A stretch of 64,000 nucleotides of DNA from contig BCKQ01000011.1 in NCBI GenBank assembly GCA_001600695.1, positions 44,056-108,055 on the forward strand. The letters are read 5' to 3'. Below, piece after piece: positions 46,318 to 56,176 of this stretch. Below the pieces are notes generated by a model. It was not told where the DNA came from. It ran no database searches and saw only the letters and a list, made by a program, of their open reading frames with translations. The DNA is from Ascoidea asiatica (lineage: Eukaryota; Ascomycota; Saccharomycetes; Ascoideales; Ascoideaceae). Made by a program: the position numbers and the translations under genes. Each line of letters begins with the position of its first letter. Position 1 is the first letter of the stretch.

Positions 46318-48060
46318 TTAAAATTTCTCTTCAATAAAACCCAGGTCAGGATTATTACTCATTTTAAAACCCCAAGTTGCGAAAATTTTTAAAAGTCCAA
46401 TTCTCCAACCACTACATAAACCTTCAAAACCATTTGAATTACCAATATTTGAATAATAAATATCAAAAGGAGTTTTAAAAAANCCATTATAACCAGCAAA
46501 TTTAATAATTAAATCATCTTCAGTTAATTTTAAAGAATCATTATCAGAAATTGATTTTAATTGATTATTCATATTAAATTGATTAAATTGATTATATTGA
46601 GAATATTGATTATAATCATTATAATCATAATTTTCATTATTACTAATATTATTATTACTATTTTGAATATAATTTTTTTGATTAGTATAATTTAATAAGA
46701 AATTAACTTGAGATCTTCTTAATAAAGTTTCAAAAGGTAATTTTATGAATAAATTTAAAATTTTACAAATTAATTGTAAAAAATCAAATAAAATTGGAGA
46801 ATTATAATAATTTAAATGAAATTTAAAAAATAAAAAAAATTTTAAAAATTTAATTAAGAAATTATTGATTAATGAATAAAAAAAAGTTGGTAAGATTAAA
46901 TTAAAAGGACAAAAGAATATTTTTAAATTTTTAATTGAGTTAATAATTGAACGACTATTGTTGCTGTTATTGTTATTTATATTATTTATACTATTTATAT
47001 CATTATTATTGGTATTATTATTGTTGTTATTTAATGGATTGATTGAAGTTAGGATGAATTTAATTTTAATTAAATCTATTGGAACTAAAATAAAAGTAGT
47101 TAAAATTGATATTGATATTGATAAAAGAAAAGATTTTAAAGGATTTGAAGAATGAGAAATATCAATAAATATTGGATCAGGAATATTTAATATTGAAGAT
47201 AAAAACCCAGATAACCAAGATTCAATTGATTTAAAAAAAAGATTATAAAAAAAAGAAGTATTTGTTGCTCTCCAAAGACCTTTTGTACCTTCTTTTGATA
47301 ATATTGAAGACATTATATCTATGGTATGTAAAGATAAAGGTTGTAAATGATTTTTATTTAATAAATTTGAAGATAATGGATTAATTTTAATTGGATCTGG
47401 AATTGGATTTGAGATAATATTTTGATTTTGATTTATTGAAGATTGAGTATTTAATTGATTATTATCACTAAAAAAATAATCTATATCATCTAATTCTTCA
47501 TCTACATTATTCAGTGTATTATTATTTATATTATTTTTTATTTTTGTATTATGAATAGTATTATTAGTATTATTATTATTAAGATTATTAATTGAATTTG
47601 AATTAGAATTGGTAGAATTTATATTAAAAGATCCAACTTGTAATAATAATCTAACAATTTCAAAAGGTTGAGAAATGCAAATTTTTAAATAATTTTTAGA
47701 TAAATAATTGAATAAATTTTTTATAATATCTTTTAAATTATTAATATTAAAGAAATCTTGTAATTCATAATCACTAAGAGAAATATTACTATTATGATTA
47801 TTATTGCGATTATTATTATTATTATTGATTAAGCTTGATGTTGATAATGAGTTAGTTAAAGAAGATAATGAATTTTTTGATAATTTTTTATTGAAATTTT
47901 TTGATGATCTTATACCAATACCTAAAGCAGAGTTTGAAGAAGATAAAGTTTCAGATATTGATTTACCATTTTCATAAAGAACACCAATTCCAGGTCTATA
48001 AATTACACTATAATCACCATCAAAAGTTAAAGGATTATAATAAGGTCTTAATTCTTTCAT
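46318..48060 (-). CDS. UGO1: Mitochondrial outer-membrane fusion protein Ugo1
   Basis: Ugo1 is a modified carrier-family protein of the outer membrane that links Fzo1 and Mgm1 in mitochondrial fusion. The 580-residue protein starts MKELRPYYNPLTFDGDYSVI, typical of Ugo1. Three remnants of the carrier signature P-x-[DE] are visible at about 131 (SQPFEIVRLLLQ), 325 (VPIDLIKIK) and 441 (LPFETLLRRSQ), each after hydrophobic segments. The block GLWRATNTSFFYNLFFKSIE precedes the middle repeat. Asn-rich insertions separate the repeats, which explains the length (about 500 in S. cerevisiae). The C-terminus has FKTPFDIYYSNIGNSNGFEG and GWRIGLLKIFATWGF. It is convergent with SDC1, 83 bases apart. Confidence 0.87.
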   Translation of the reverse strand: MKELRPYYNPLTFDGDYSVIYRPGIGVLYENGKSISETLSSSNSALGIGIRSSKNFNKKLSKNSLSSLTNSLSTSSLINNNNNNRNNNHNSNISLSDYELQDFFNINNLKDIIKNLFNYLSKNYLKICISQPFEIVRLLLQVGSFNINSTNSNSNSINNLNNNNTNNTIHNTKIKNNINNNTLNNVDEELDDIDYFFSDNNQLNTQSSINQNQNIISNPIPDPIKINPLSSNLLNKNHLQPLSLHTIDIMSSILSKEGTKGLWRATNTSFFYNLFFKSIESWLSGFLSSILNIPDPIFIDISHSSNPLKSFLLSISISILTTFILVPIDLIKIKFILTSINPLNNNNNNTNNNDINSINNINNNNSNNSRSIINSIKNLKIFFCPFNLILPTFFYSLINNFLIKFLKFFLFFKFHLNYYNSPILFDFLQLICKILNLFIKLPFETLLRRSQVNFLLNYTNQKNYIQNSNNNISNNENYDYNDYNQYSQYNQFNQFNMNNQLKSISDNDSLKLTEDDLIIKFAGYNXFFKTPFDIYYSNIGNSNGFEGLCSGWRIGLLKIFATWGFKMSNNPDLGFIEEKF

Positions 48061-49646
48061 TTCAAGAATATCATTACTTTGAATATGAGCATAAGTTTCA
48101 ATTCAAATTGTTTTATTTTGAATTGATTAATGATATGATCTATTAATGAATATTTTATTGTAATTACTAACAAATTGATATCAAATTTGTTGAATTTGAT
48201 GAATGTAAATCTGGTGATTTTGGTTTAACCAAAATCAAAAATAAATTGATTGGAGTGAGATTGAGTTGAATCTAACAAGAAGGAAAAAGATAAGATCTCG
48301 TGACAACATTGCCTGTTTTTATGATTATGTAAGCGGAAAACAAAAATTAAAAAAAGCTGAGTCAGCAAAAATAAAAGCAGGAACTCAGTTGAACCTCTTA
48401 TTTGGCGACAGAATTTATGTAAATTGAGGAAATCCTAAGCGGGAATTTATTCTTCATGTGGAAGTTGAAGCCTAAACACGCATGGCTCTGTGACATGACA
48501 CCGAAAGTGAAGCACGGCGGGTGCCGAAACAGGTGAATTTGGTGAATCTGGCGGATCTGGCAAATTTGGTGCATTTGATACGATTTGTTATTTGTATTCT
48601 GTGAGGGTTGCGAAAGTTACGAGACTTTTAGCAGTAGTAAGAAAAGAGCGAGAATAGAACTAGAATAGAACAAGAATAGAGTAGGTAGAGAGTGAGTAGA
48701 ACAAGATTGAATTTTCATGTGAAAAGTGTTGGAAAAGTGAAAAATTGGCAGATGACAGAGAAGAAGTGCAGGGGCTTTAATACAGTACTTTAATAGTACT
48801 TTAATCGCCGTTCCAACAATCTGGCTTTACTTTTTTATGAGCTGTGGCCAACATTTTTCACTTTCACAAGATTTTATTGATTTCTTCGTTAGAGAATAGT
48901 GAATAAAGCAGACAGTGGCACTGAGAGAGTTTCAATAAAGGTTTAATAAACCATCGAGACATGTTCCTGGAGAATAATAGAATAAGAGAAAGCAGACTAA
49001 AAAGCAGTTAGAAAGCAGCTAGAAAGCAGAAGAAGGACTGCAAAAAGAAAGAAGAGAACGAAGAGACAGAAGAGAAAATAGTGACCAGGAAGATGTTGGT
49101 CTGAAGCAGATTCTGGCCTTAAGTATGGCCTACGGAGTGCAGTACACCGCTGCTGTTAACTATGGCAGCCGGTAATAGTTAGTANTGTTATTGTGATAGT
49201 ATTTACAGTACTGTATCNATTGATTATTGATTATTGATGATTATTTATTTATTTCATTTTGGTTTTTGGCTTTTTTGGAGACTATTCAACAAACATTTGA
49301 CACTGGATATTGGGTACAATTATTTGAACTGATTAATAAAAAATAATAATCTTTAATTATTTAGCTATTTATTTAAAATTATATAATTATCTCGATAGAA
49401 AATCAGTTAAATACACATTCTTTTACTCATTCGTTTTCATTTTATTCATTCAATACATATTCTATTCAAATCAAACTATTTTATTCAAATTTTATTCTTC
49501 GTTTATCATTTCTACTTTGTATCATACAAATATTATTCAAATCAAATTAAATTATATCAAATCAAGTAAACTTCTATTATATTATATCATATCATATTAT
49601 ATTATATTGTATCATACTATATCATATTATTACTGCTCTCATTATA
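48061..49646. other. Divergent promoter region UGO1/OPI1
   Basis: 1.6 kb with a GC-richer complex part (about 48280-48600 and 49060-49190). It holds an imperfect 9-bp repeat (GAATCTGGC/GGATCTGGC, 48543-48570), AGAATAGAAC repeats (48651-48705), an Ino2/Ino4-type element at 48716-48725, and TATATCATAT-type repeats just before OPI1 (49565-49630). No gene is seen. Confidence 0.55.
48716..48725 (+). promoter_or_regulatory. Candidate Ino2/Ino4 element (UASINO/ICRE)
   Basis: CATGTGAAAA matches the consensus CATGTGAAAT at nine of ten positions. It lies about 920 bases upstream of OPI1, the repressor of Ino2/Ino4-driven phospholipid genes, so feedback control is plausible. It is a motif match only. 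Confidence 0.4.
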
Positions 49647-51563
49647 ATGTCTCCCAAAAATAATAAATATTCAATTCAAAATTTATGTAATCCATCAAAT
49701 TCTTCGTTACCTAATAGTAATAATAGTAATAATAATGAAATAACTTCAACTAAATCAAGGATAAAAAAAAGACATTTCGATGAAGATATAGATGATAATA
49801 TTTCAAATTCAAATGATTTAAATAATCTAAATAATTTATCAAGAACTTCAACTTTAACTGCTTCAAATAATAATAACAATAATAATAATTTTATTCATGA
49901 AGATGATGAAATCTTACAAGCTGTTCAAGCTTTAGATCAACTTAAAAGATCTGGTTCAGTAGATAGTTTATCTTCAATTAATATTAACTATAATCAAAAT
50001 TCANTAACTTTAAATAATTCCATTTCAAATTCTTCTCTATCAATCAATTCCTCACAAAATATTCTTACCAATAATAACAATCTCATCANTAATCCTATTA
50101 ACAATTCTATCAACAACAATAATAGCTCAAAAGAATCTTTTTTTGAAAAAGTAACAAGTTACTATAATGCTTCAAAAAATTATTCTTCAACTTTTAAAAA
50201 TAGTGCTGAATATGTTGAAAAAAAAGCTTATCCAATAGTTCAAAAGTTCAATACTCAACAACAGCAACAACAACGTCCGCTTCACTTTAATCAACAATTA
50301 CCTTCATTAGCTGATTTATTTCAAAGAAATATATTACCATTAACTAATAATAACAATAATAATAATAATAACAATAATAACAATAACAGAAATAACAATA
50401 ATAATAATATATCCTTTTTCAATAATCCTAATTTTCATTTCAATAATAAAAATTTAAATTTATCTGATTTAACAATGAATTTTACAATTGAAAGTCAAAA
50501 AAATTTAAAATTATTATTAAAAGTTTTAAAATTAGCAAATAATAGATTAAGTAATGGTGTAACAAATTTACAATCTTTAATTAATCAAAAAGAACAAAAA
50601 TTATTAATCAAAAAACAACATATACAAGAACAACAACAACAACAAAAAGAACAATCAAAACAAAATAGTGATTATATTATCAATAATAATAATAATATTA
50701 ATATTAATAATAACAATAACAATAATAATAAAAGAAAAAAAATTGTTGATGATGGTTTAAATTTAGCTAAAAAAGATATTGTAAATACTGTTAAAAAAGC
50801 AGTAACTGTAATATCTAAATTTACTGGAAATTCATTACCTGAACCTGCAAGATCAAGTGTAAGAAATTTATTATTAACATTACCTCAAAAATTAGCAAAA
50901 TCTTTAAATACCCCAATTACTGAACCTTCAACTCCAATTCCAACTCCAATTTCTCTTTCAACTCCAAATTCAAACAATGTTCAAAATGATTCAATACCTG
51001 GTTCTCCAATAACAGGTTCTCCATTACCTGGTTCTCCATTATCTTTTCATTCAATTGAAAATAATAATAATTTTCAAACTTTATCAGCAACAAGTTCAAT
51101 AACAAGTATGAATTCAATAAATTCTTTAAATTCTACAACTTCAATAAATTCTTCTGAAAATGTAAATAATGTAAGATTCAATGATACAAATACTAAAATT
51201 TTAATTTTAGCTAAAGAATCTCTAGATTCATTTGCTAATATAATTAAAATATTTGATGATAATTTAAATAAAGCTGAAGGTTGGGTTAATACTAAAAAAT
51301 TTCAAAATGATAATGAATTAATTAACACTAATAATATAATAACTAATAATAATGATGAAATTATTCAAGATAAATCAAATTTAAAAAACAATATACCGTC
51401 CAATGATATTAATATAACAAATGATGAAAAAATTATCAAAAATAATAGTACCGTTAATGAAAATAAAAATATAGATTTACCCAAAGACAAAAATAACGAT
51501 GAAGAAATTAACCAAACTAAAACTGAAACTGAAATACTCTCAAATGAAAGAACAGAAAATTAA
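49647..51563 (+). CDS. OPI1: Phospholipid-biosynthesis repressor Opi1
   Basis: Opi1 senses phosphatidic acid at the ER and represses Ino2/Ino4-dependent phospholipid genes when in the nucleus. The 638-residue protein (404 in S. cerevisiae) keeps the family blocks: EDDEILQAVQALDQLKRSGS near 90, FFEKVTSYYNASKNYSSTF near 168, MNFTIESQKNLKLLLKVLKLANNRLSNGV (given here as one region, about 275-305), then VKKAVTVISKFTGNSLPEPA near 390 and ILILAKESLDSFANI near 520 followed by LNKAEGWVNTKKF. Asn and Gln runs separate the blocks. The ER-anchoring FFAT sequence (EFFDAxE in S. cerevisiae) is not visible before the SKFTGNSLPEPA block. NKRKKIV (about 363-369) is a possible basic lipid-binding or nuclear patch. 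Confidence 0.9.
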   Translation: MSPKNNKYSIQNLCNPSNSSLPNSNNSNNNEITSTKSRIKKRHFDEDIDDNISNSNDLNNLNNLSRTSTLTASNNNNNNNNFIHEDDEILQAVQALDQLKRSGSVDSLSSININYNQNSXTLNNSISNSSLSINSSQNILTNNNNLIXNPINNSINNNNSSKESFFEKVTSYYNASKNYSSTFKNSAEYVEKKAYPIVQKFNTQQQQQQRPLHFNQQLPSLADLFQRNILPLTNNNNNNNNNNNNNNRNNNNNNISFFNNPNFHFNNKNLNLSDLTMNFTIESQKNLKLLLKVLKLANNRLSNGVTNLQSLINQKEQKLLIKKQHIQEQQQQQKEQSKQNSDYIINNNNNININNNNNNNNKRKKIVDDGLNLAKKDIVNTVKKAVTVISKFTGNSLPEPARSSVRNLLLTLPQKLAKSLNTPITEPSTPIPTPISLSTPNSNNVQNDSIPGSPITGSPLPGSPLSFHSIENNNNFQTLSATSSITSMNSINSLNSTTSINSSENVNNVRFNDTNTKILILAKESLDSFANIIKIFDDNLNKAEGWVNTKKFQNDNELINTNNIITNNNDEIIQDKSNLKNNIPSNDINITNDEKIIKNNSTVNENKNIDLPKDKNNDEEINQTKTETEILSNERTEN

Positions 51564-52251
51564 ATCGAATTAGGGAATAATTACCATTATTTCAATATAA
51601 TCATTAATATAATTTAAAATTAATAAATGAACTATCGTATAAATGAAACGAGTTTTACTTTCAGCTATGATTATCTATTTAACCAATTATATTTTTTTGA
51701 AAAAAAGATAACCAATCAGTAATAGCAGCATAAAAATGAAATTTATACATTTCTGCTTTGGATTCATCCTATGGATTTAGTCTTTTATTGTGAATTCTTG
51801 GAGATTTCTTGGAAAATCTTGGACAGTCCTTGGAAAATTCTAGGTATATTTTCGATAATTAATAAGAATATTCTTGAACAATTGTGGTGCTGCTCAAAAC
51901 TGAAGTTACCAAAAATCTATATATTTGTCAATAGCATTTTATTAAAGTCTCATTGATTATTATAAGGTAGATAGTACTTTATATATTTTATACATTTTAT
52001 CTATTCTCTTTTGTTTTCGTAAGAATATAAATCTGGATCATTTATAAAAAAAAAAAGGGTCTTTTGAATATTAGCATAATTGGGATCCTGTTTACACAGA
52101 CTATTGATTCGAAGAGAAAAATATGTAAGTCACATGATTATTTTGCCACAAACTCAACAACTCAATTTATCTGAAATTACTTTTAATATAGCAANAAAGC
52201 TTGATCACATGAAAAATAGTGGACGCTGCTAGCAAAAAAGCTAAAAGTGGA

Positions 52252-52258
52252 GTGGCTG
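52252..52258 (+). promoter_or_regulatory. Crz1-type (CDRE-like) element upstream of ENA1
   Basis: GTGGCTG within GGAGTGGCTGAG, about 545 bases before the ENA1 start. The GGCTG core is shared with calcineurin-dependent response elements known from yeast ENA1 and FKS2. It is a motif match only; short sites occur by chance. Confidence 0.35.
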
Positions 52259-52355
52259 AGTTTGTGGAAACAGAACATNTTATTTTCCTTTGATAACCTT
52301 TTCCGAAAAAAAATTCCGACTTCCGCGGTTTTCTTAAGTGGACCGTGTGCTAAAT

Positions 52356-52361
52356 GCCAAG
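52356..52361 (+). promoter_or_regulatory. Rim101/PacC-type site upstream of ENA1
   Basis: GCCAAG, the core recognised by the alkaline-pH regulators PacC and Rim101. A second, longer match GCCAAGAA is at 52610-52617, the form described for Candida Rim101. ENA-type pumps are commonly induced by alkaline pH, so the location fits. Confidence 0.4.
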
Positions 52362-52609
52362 CAGGGCCAATATTGCTGAGAAAAAAAGAAATACAGCAGG
52401 TAATTTGTGTGTGTTATTAAAGAAACTTAAAGGTACTTAGTCATCTACTTATGTTTTTGATTCCGCAAAAAAAATATTTATAAGTGAAATTACAAATAAT
52501 GAAAGTTTTTGGATTGCTTTTTACTGGGAATATCTTTTAGATTTTGAGATCCCTGAATTTANTCCAATTAGAGATTCTCATAGCTGTTTGAAGAGAACTC
52601 AACTTCAAT

Positions 52610-52617
52610 GCCAAGAA
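52610..52617 (+). promoter_or_regulatory. Second Rim101-type site upstream of ENA1
   Basis: GCCAAGAA, about 185 bases before the ENA1 start, in the same orientation as the site at 52356. Confidence 0.4.
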
Positions 52618-52800
52618 AGATAAACAAATTCGAAATGATTCGAGTTCTTTGATTAAAAAATCAACAAAAGGGATTGCTGTTATAAATAGAGTACCAATTA
52701 TCCTAAAAATGATATTATTGAAGAGCTTTATTTAATTAGCTGATATTACAAATATTAACAAAATATATTATTATTCAAAAAAATCAAATATTTAATAATA

Positions 52801-55800
52801 ATGTCATTTGAAAACAATCGAAATGATAATGAGATAAACAGCGCCTCAAGTCTTTCTTTTTTGCCTTATCAGGCTTCAATTAAAGATGTTGAAAAATATT
52901 TCCAAACAAATATTAATGTTGGTTTGAAAGAGAATCAAATTAATCAATTACTTAAAAAATTTGGTGAAAATAGCCTAGGAAATGATGATAAAATTCCGTA
53001 TGGGAAAATCTTTATGAGACAGGTATTTAANGCAATGATTTTGGTTTTATTGATTTCAATGATTATTGCATTATCCATAAAAGATTGGATTTCAGGTGGT
53101 GTAATTTCATTTGTCATAGTTATAAATGTTTCTATCGGTTATTATCAAGATATTAATGCAGAAAAGACAATGGGTTCTTTGAGATCTTTATCTTCTCCAA
53201 CTGCAAGGGTTATAAGAAATGGTAATGATTTAACAGTTCCAACTAAAACTGTTGTACCTGGTGATATTGTTATTGTCAAAATCGGTGATACAATTCCTGC
53301 CGACTTAAGAATAATAGATTCTCTTAATTTCGAAACAGATGAAGCTTTATTGACTGGTGAGTCTTTACCAATTAATAAAAATCATACTTCAATTTTTAAT
53401 TCAAATATTCCAATTGGTGATCGTTCAAATATGGCCTACAGTTCTTCAACTGTTTCTAAAGGTAGGGCTTCTGGTATTGCTGTTGCAACTGGTTTAAATA
53501 CTGAAATTGGAGTCATTGCAAATTCTTTAAAAAAGAAGAAAATCAATTTCAGACAAATTGAAAAAAAAAAAAATGGTTCACCCTCAGGTTTTGCTTATGT
53601 AAAAGCATTCGTTGGTACAATAAAGGATATTGTTTTTTCTTTTCTTGGTATTAATGTCGGTACTCCTTTACATCAACGTTTATCAAGATTAGCTTGTTAT
53701 TTATTTCTTATAGCTGTTTTTTTTGCAATTATTGTAATGGCTTCTCAAAAATTTAAAGTGAACTCTAATGTTGCAATATATGCAATATGTGTTGCTTTAT
53801 CAATGATTCCTTCTTCTTTGGTTGTTGTTTTAAGTATAACAATGGCTGTTGGTGCTTCTGTAATGCTAACAAGAAATGTAATTGTTAGGAAACTTGATTC
53901 TTTAGAGGCTCTTGGATCTGTTAGTGCTATTTGTTCGGATAAAACTGGTACTTTAACTCAAGGAAAAATGATTCTTAGAAATGTTTGGATTCCAAGTGTT
54001 GGAACNTTTGGTGTTTCTGATATTGGTAAACCGTTAGATCCAACTGATAGAAAAATAAAGTTTAGTTTTGGCTCTCCTAAAGAAATCAATGAGAATCTTC
54101 CAAATACGCAATTTAGATCTGATATCATAACTGAGAATCCTTTCAAATATGAACTATGGCTAAAAACCGCTACTTTAGCTAATGTGTCTGTTGTTTTTCA
54201 AGATACAAGTGAAGTTGGAAAAGATCCAGAATGGAAAGCTCATGGTGATCCAACAGAAACTGCTATTCAAGTTTATACTACTGCTGCTGGGCTTCCAAGG
54301 CATATTTTAACAGAAGATGATAATAAAGAATATAATCATCTTGCTGAATATCCTTTTGATTCTTCTATCAAAAGGATGACATCTATTTATAAAGAACTTT
54401 CAACAAATGAAACCAAAATTTACACTAAGGGTGCTGTCGAAAAAATTGTGACTTGTTGCAAATATTGGTATGGTTCAATATCGTGTGCCGATTGTAGTTT
54501 AGAATCGGCTAACAATAATTCTTTAAAAGAACTAACACAAGATGATATTTCTCTTATTGAAAAAAATATGAACTCTTTTGCTAATGATGGATTGAGAGTT
54601 TTGGCATTTGCAACAAAGGACGGAGACCCTGAAGTTAAAGATTCTGATTGGGCAAAATTGGAAAGAAATGATGTTGAGAAAGATTTAATTTTCTTAGGTT
54701 TAGCTGGAATATATGACCCTCCAAGACCTGAATCTATGAGAGCTGTTAAACAATGTCATAAATCAGGTATACAAGTTCACATGCTAACTGGAGATCATCC
54801 TGAAACTGCAAAAGCAATTGCACAGGAGGTAGGTATTTTGCCTTATAACTTGTATCATTATGCTGAAGATGTAGTTAAAATCATGGTTATGACTGCTTCC
54901 CAGTTTGATGCTTTAAGTGATGATGAAATTGATAAACTCCCTGTTTTACCTTTGGTCATTGCTAGATGTTCTCCTCAAACGAAAGTTAGAATGATTGAAG
55001 CCTTACACAGAAGAAAATTATTCTGTGCAATGACTGGTGATGGTGTTAACGATTCCCCATCTTTAAAAAGAGCTGATGTTGGTATTGCAATGGGAATTTC
55101 AGGATCAGATGTAGCTAAGGATGCATCCGATATTATTTTAACTGATGATAATTTTGCATCAATTTTGAATGCTGTAGAAGAAGGACGTAGAATGGCTGAA
55201 AATATTCAAAAATTTGTTCTTCAACTATTAGCTTGTAATGTTGCTCAAGCTTTATATTTAATGGTAGGATTGGTTTTTATTGATTCTGCNGGTCTTTCAG
55301 TATTTCCATTAAGTCCAGTTGAGGTTTTATGGGTAATTGTTGTCACATCATGTTTTCCTGCAATGGGATTAGGATTAGAAAAGGCAAAACCTGATATTAT
55401 GGAAAAACCACCCAAAGATCCAAAACAAGGAATATTTTCTTGGGAGGTTCTTTGTGATATGGCTGCTTATGGTATTTTGATGGCATGCTGTTGTATGGGA
55501 TGCTTTCTAATAGTTATTTATGGTAAAGGAAATGGAGAACTTGGTGTCGATTGTAATGAAGAATATACAGATTCCTGCAATTATGTTTTCAAAGCTAGGT
55601 CATCTTCTTTTATTACAATGACTTGGTGTTGTTTAATTCTCGCATGGGAAGTTATTGATTTTAGAAAATCTTTATTTAAAATGGATCCTGAATCTGATTA
55701 TCCATATACTCAAGTTTTTAGAGCTTTATGGAAAAATCAGTTTTTATTCTGGTCAGTAATTATTGGATTTATATCAGTTATTCCTATAATTTATATTCCA

Positions 55801-56049
55801 GTTATAAATAAAAAAGTATTTTTCCATAAAGCGATTGATTATGAATGGGGCTTGTCTATAGGTTTCACTACTTTATTTTTAATAGGTGCAGAGCTATATT
55901 TATGGTGCAAAAGGATTTATTTTAGACATAGTCCTAATACAGCTAAAAATCCAGAGTACGACCTTGAAAGAAATTCACCATTCGAAAAATATGCATCTTA
56001 TTCAAGAGCTACAACTCTTTTTGTTGATGNTATGGTTCAAATGAAATAA
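52801..56049 (+). CDS. ENA1: P-type Na+/Li+-exporting ATPase (type IID)
   Basis: A plasma-membrane pump expelling Na+, Li+ (and K+ at high pH). The 1082-residue protein is full length (1091 in S. cerevisiae). Motifs in order: the N-terminal cation-ATPase domain (about 20-60), LLTGESLPINK (actuator TGES, about 185), SDKTGTLTQGKM with the phosphorylated D380, LAEYPFDSSIKRMTSIYKE, the hinge HMLTGDHPETAK and MTGDGVNDSPSLKRADVG. The C-terminal membrane part has FPLSPVEVLWVIVVTSCFPA and MGLGLEKAKPDIMEKPP, which separate ENA pumps from SERCA and Pmr1 types. About ten membrane spans are visible. No CTG codon was found in its frame. Its promoter carries Rim101-type and Crz1-like sites, and CRZ1 is encoded 26 kb away. 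Confidence 0.95.
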   Translation: MSFENNRNDNEINSASSLSFLPYQASIKDVEKYFQTNINVGLKENQINQLLKKFGENSLGNDDKIPYGKIFMRQVFXAMILVLLISMIIALSIKDWISGGVISFVIVINVSIGYYQDINAEKTMGSLRSLSSPTARVIRNGNDLTVPTKTVVPGDIVIVKIGDTIPADLRIIDSLNFETDEALLTGESLPINKNHTSIFNSNIPIGDRSNMAYSSSTVSKGRASGIAVATGLNTEIGVIANSLKKKKINFRQIEKKKNGSPSGFAYVKAFVGTIKDIVFSFLGINVGTPLHQRLSRLACYLFLIAVFFAIIVMASQKFKVNSNVAIYAICVALSMIPSSLVVVLSITMAVGASVMLTRNVIVRKLDSLEALGSVSAICSDKTGTLTQGKMILRNVWIPSVGXFGVSDIGKPLDPTDRKIKFSFGSPKEINENLPNTQFRSDIITENPFKYELWLKTATLANVSVVFQDTSEVGKDPEWKAHGDPTETAIQVYTTAAGLPRHILTEDDNKEYNHLAEYPFDSSIKRMTSIYKELSTNETKIYTKGAVEKIVTCCKYWYGSISCADCSLESANNNSLKELTQDDISLIEKNMNSFANDGLRVLAFATKDGDPEVKDSDWAKLERNDVEKDLIFLGLAGIYDPPRPESMRAVKQCHKSGIQVHMLTGDHPETAKAIAQEVGILPYNLYHYAEDVVKIMVMTASQFDALSDDEIDKLPVLPLVIARCSPQTKVRMIEALHRRKLFCAMTGDGVNDSPSLKRADVGIAMGISGSDVAKDASDIILTDDNFASILNAVEEGRRMAENIQKFVLQLLACNVAQALYLMVGLVFIDSXGLSVFPLSPVEVLWVIVVTSCFPAMGLGLEKAKPDIMEKPPKDPKQGIFSWEVLCDMAAYGILMACCCMGCFLIVIYGKGNGELGVDCNEEYTDSCNYVFKARSSSFITMTWCCLILAWEVIDFRKSLFKMDPESDYPYTQVFRALWKNQFLFWSVIIGFISVIPIIYIPVINKKVFFHKAIDYEWGLSIGFTTLFLIGAELYLWCKRIYFRHSPNTAKNPEYDLERNSPFEKYASYSRATTLFVDXMVQMK

Positions 56050-56176
56050 TTAGTTTTATTTTTATTTTTATTTTTGTTTTTGTTTTTGTTTTAGTTTTTA
56101 TTTTTTGTTTTAATATATACTTATATATGATAAAAAATTCAAAAAAAATATAGTGTCTATTTTGAAAACTTATTTT

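Larger units (their letters stand above)
51564..52800. other. ENA1 promoter region
   Basis: 1.24 kb between two genes on the same strand. 51765-51850 has TTCTTGGA/ATTCTTGGAG-like repeats that keep a 61-codon frame open. The part from 52120 to 52400 is GC-richer and holds the candidate regulatory motifs listed separately, plus CACATG twice (52133-52138 and 52206-52211). No gene is seen. Confidence 0.55.
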
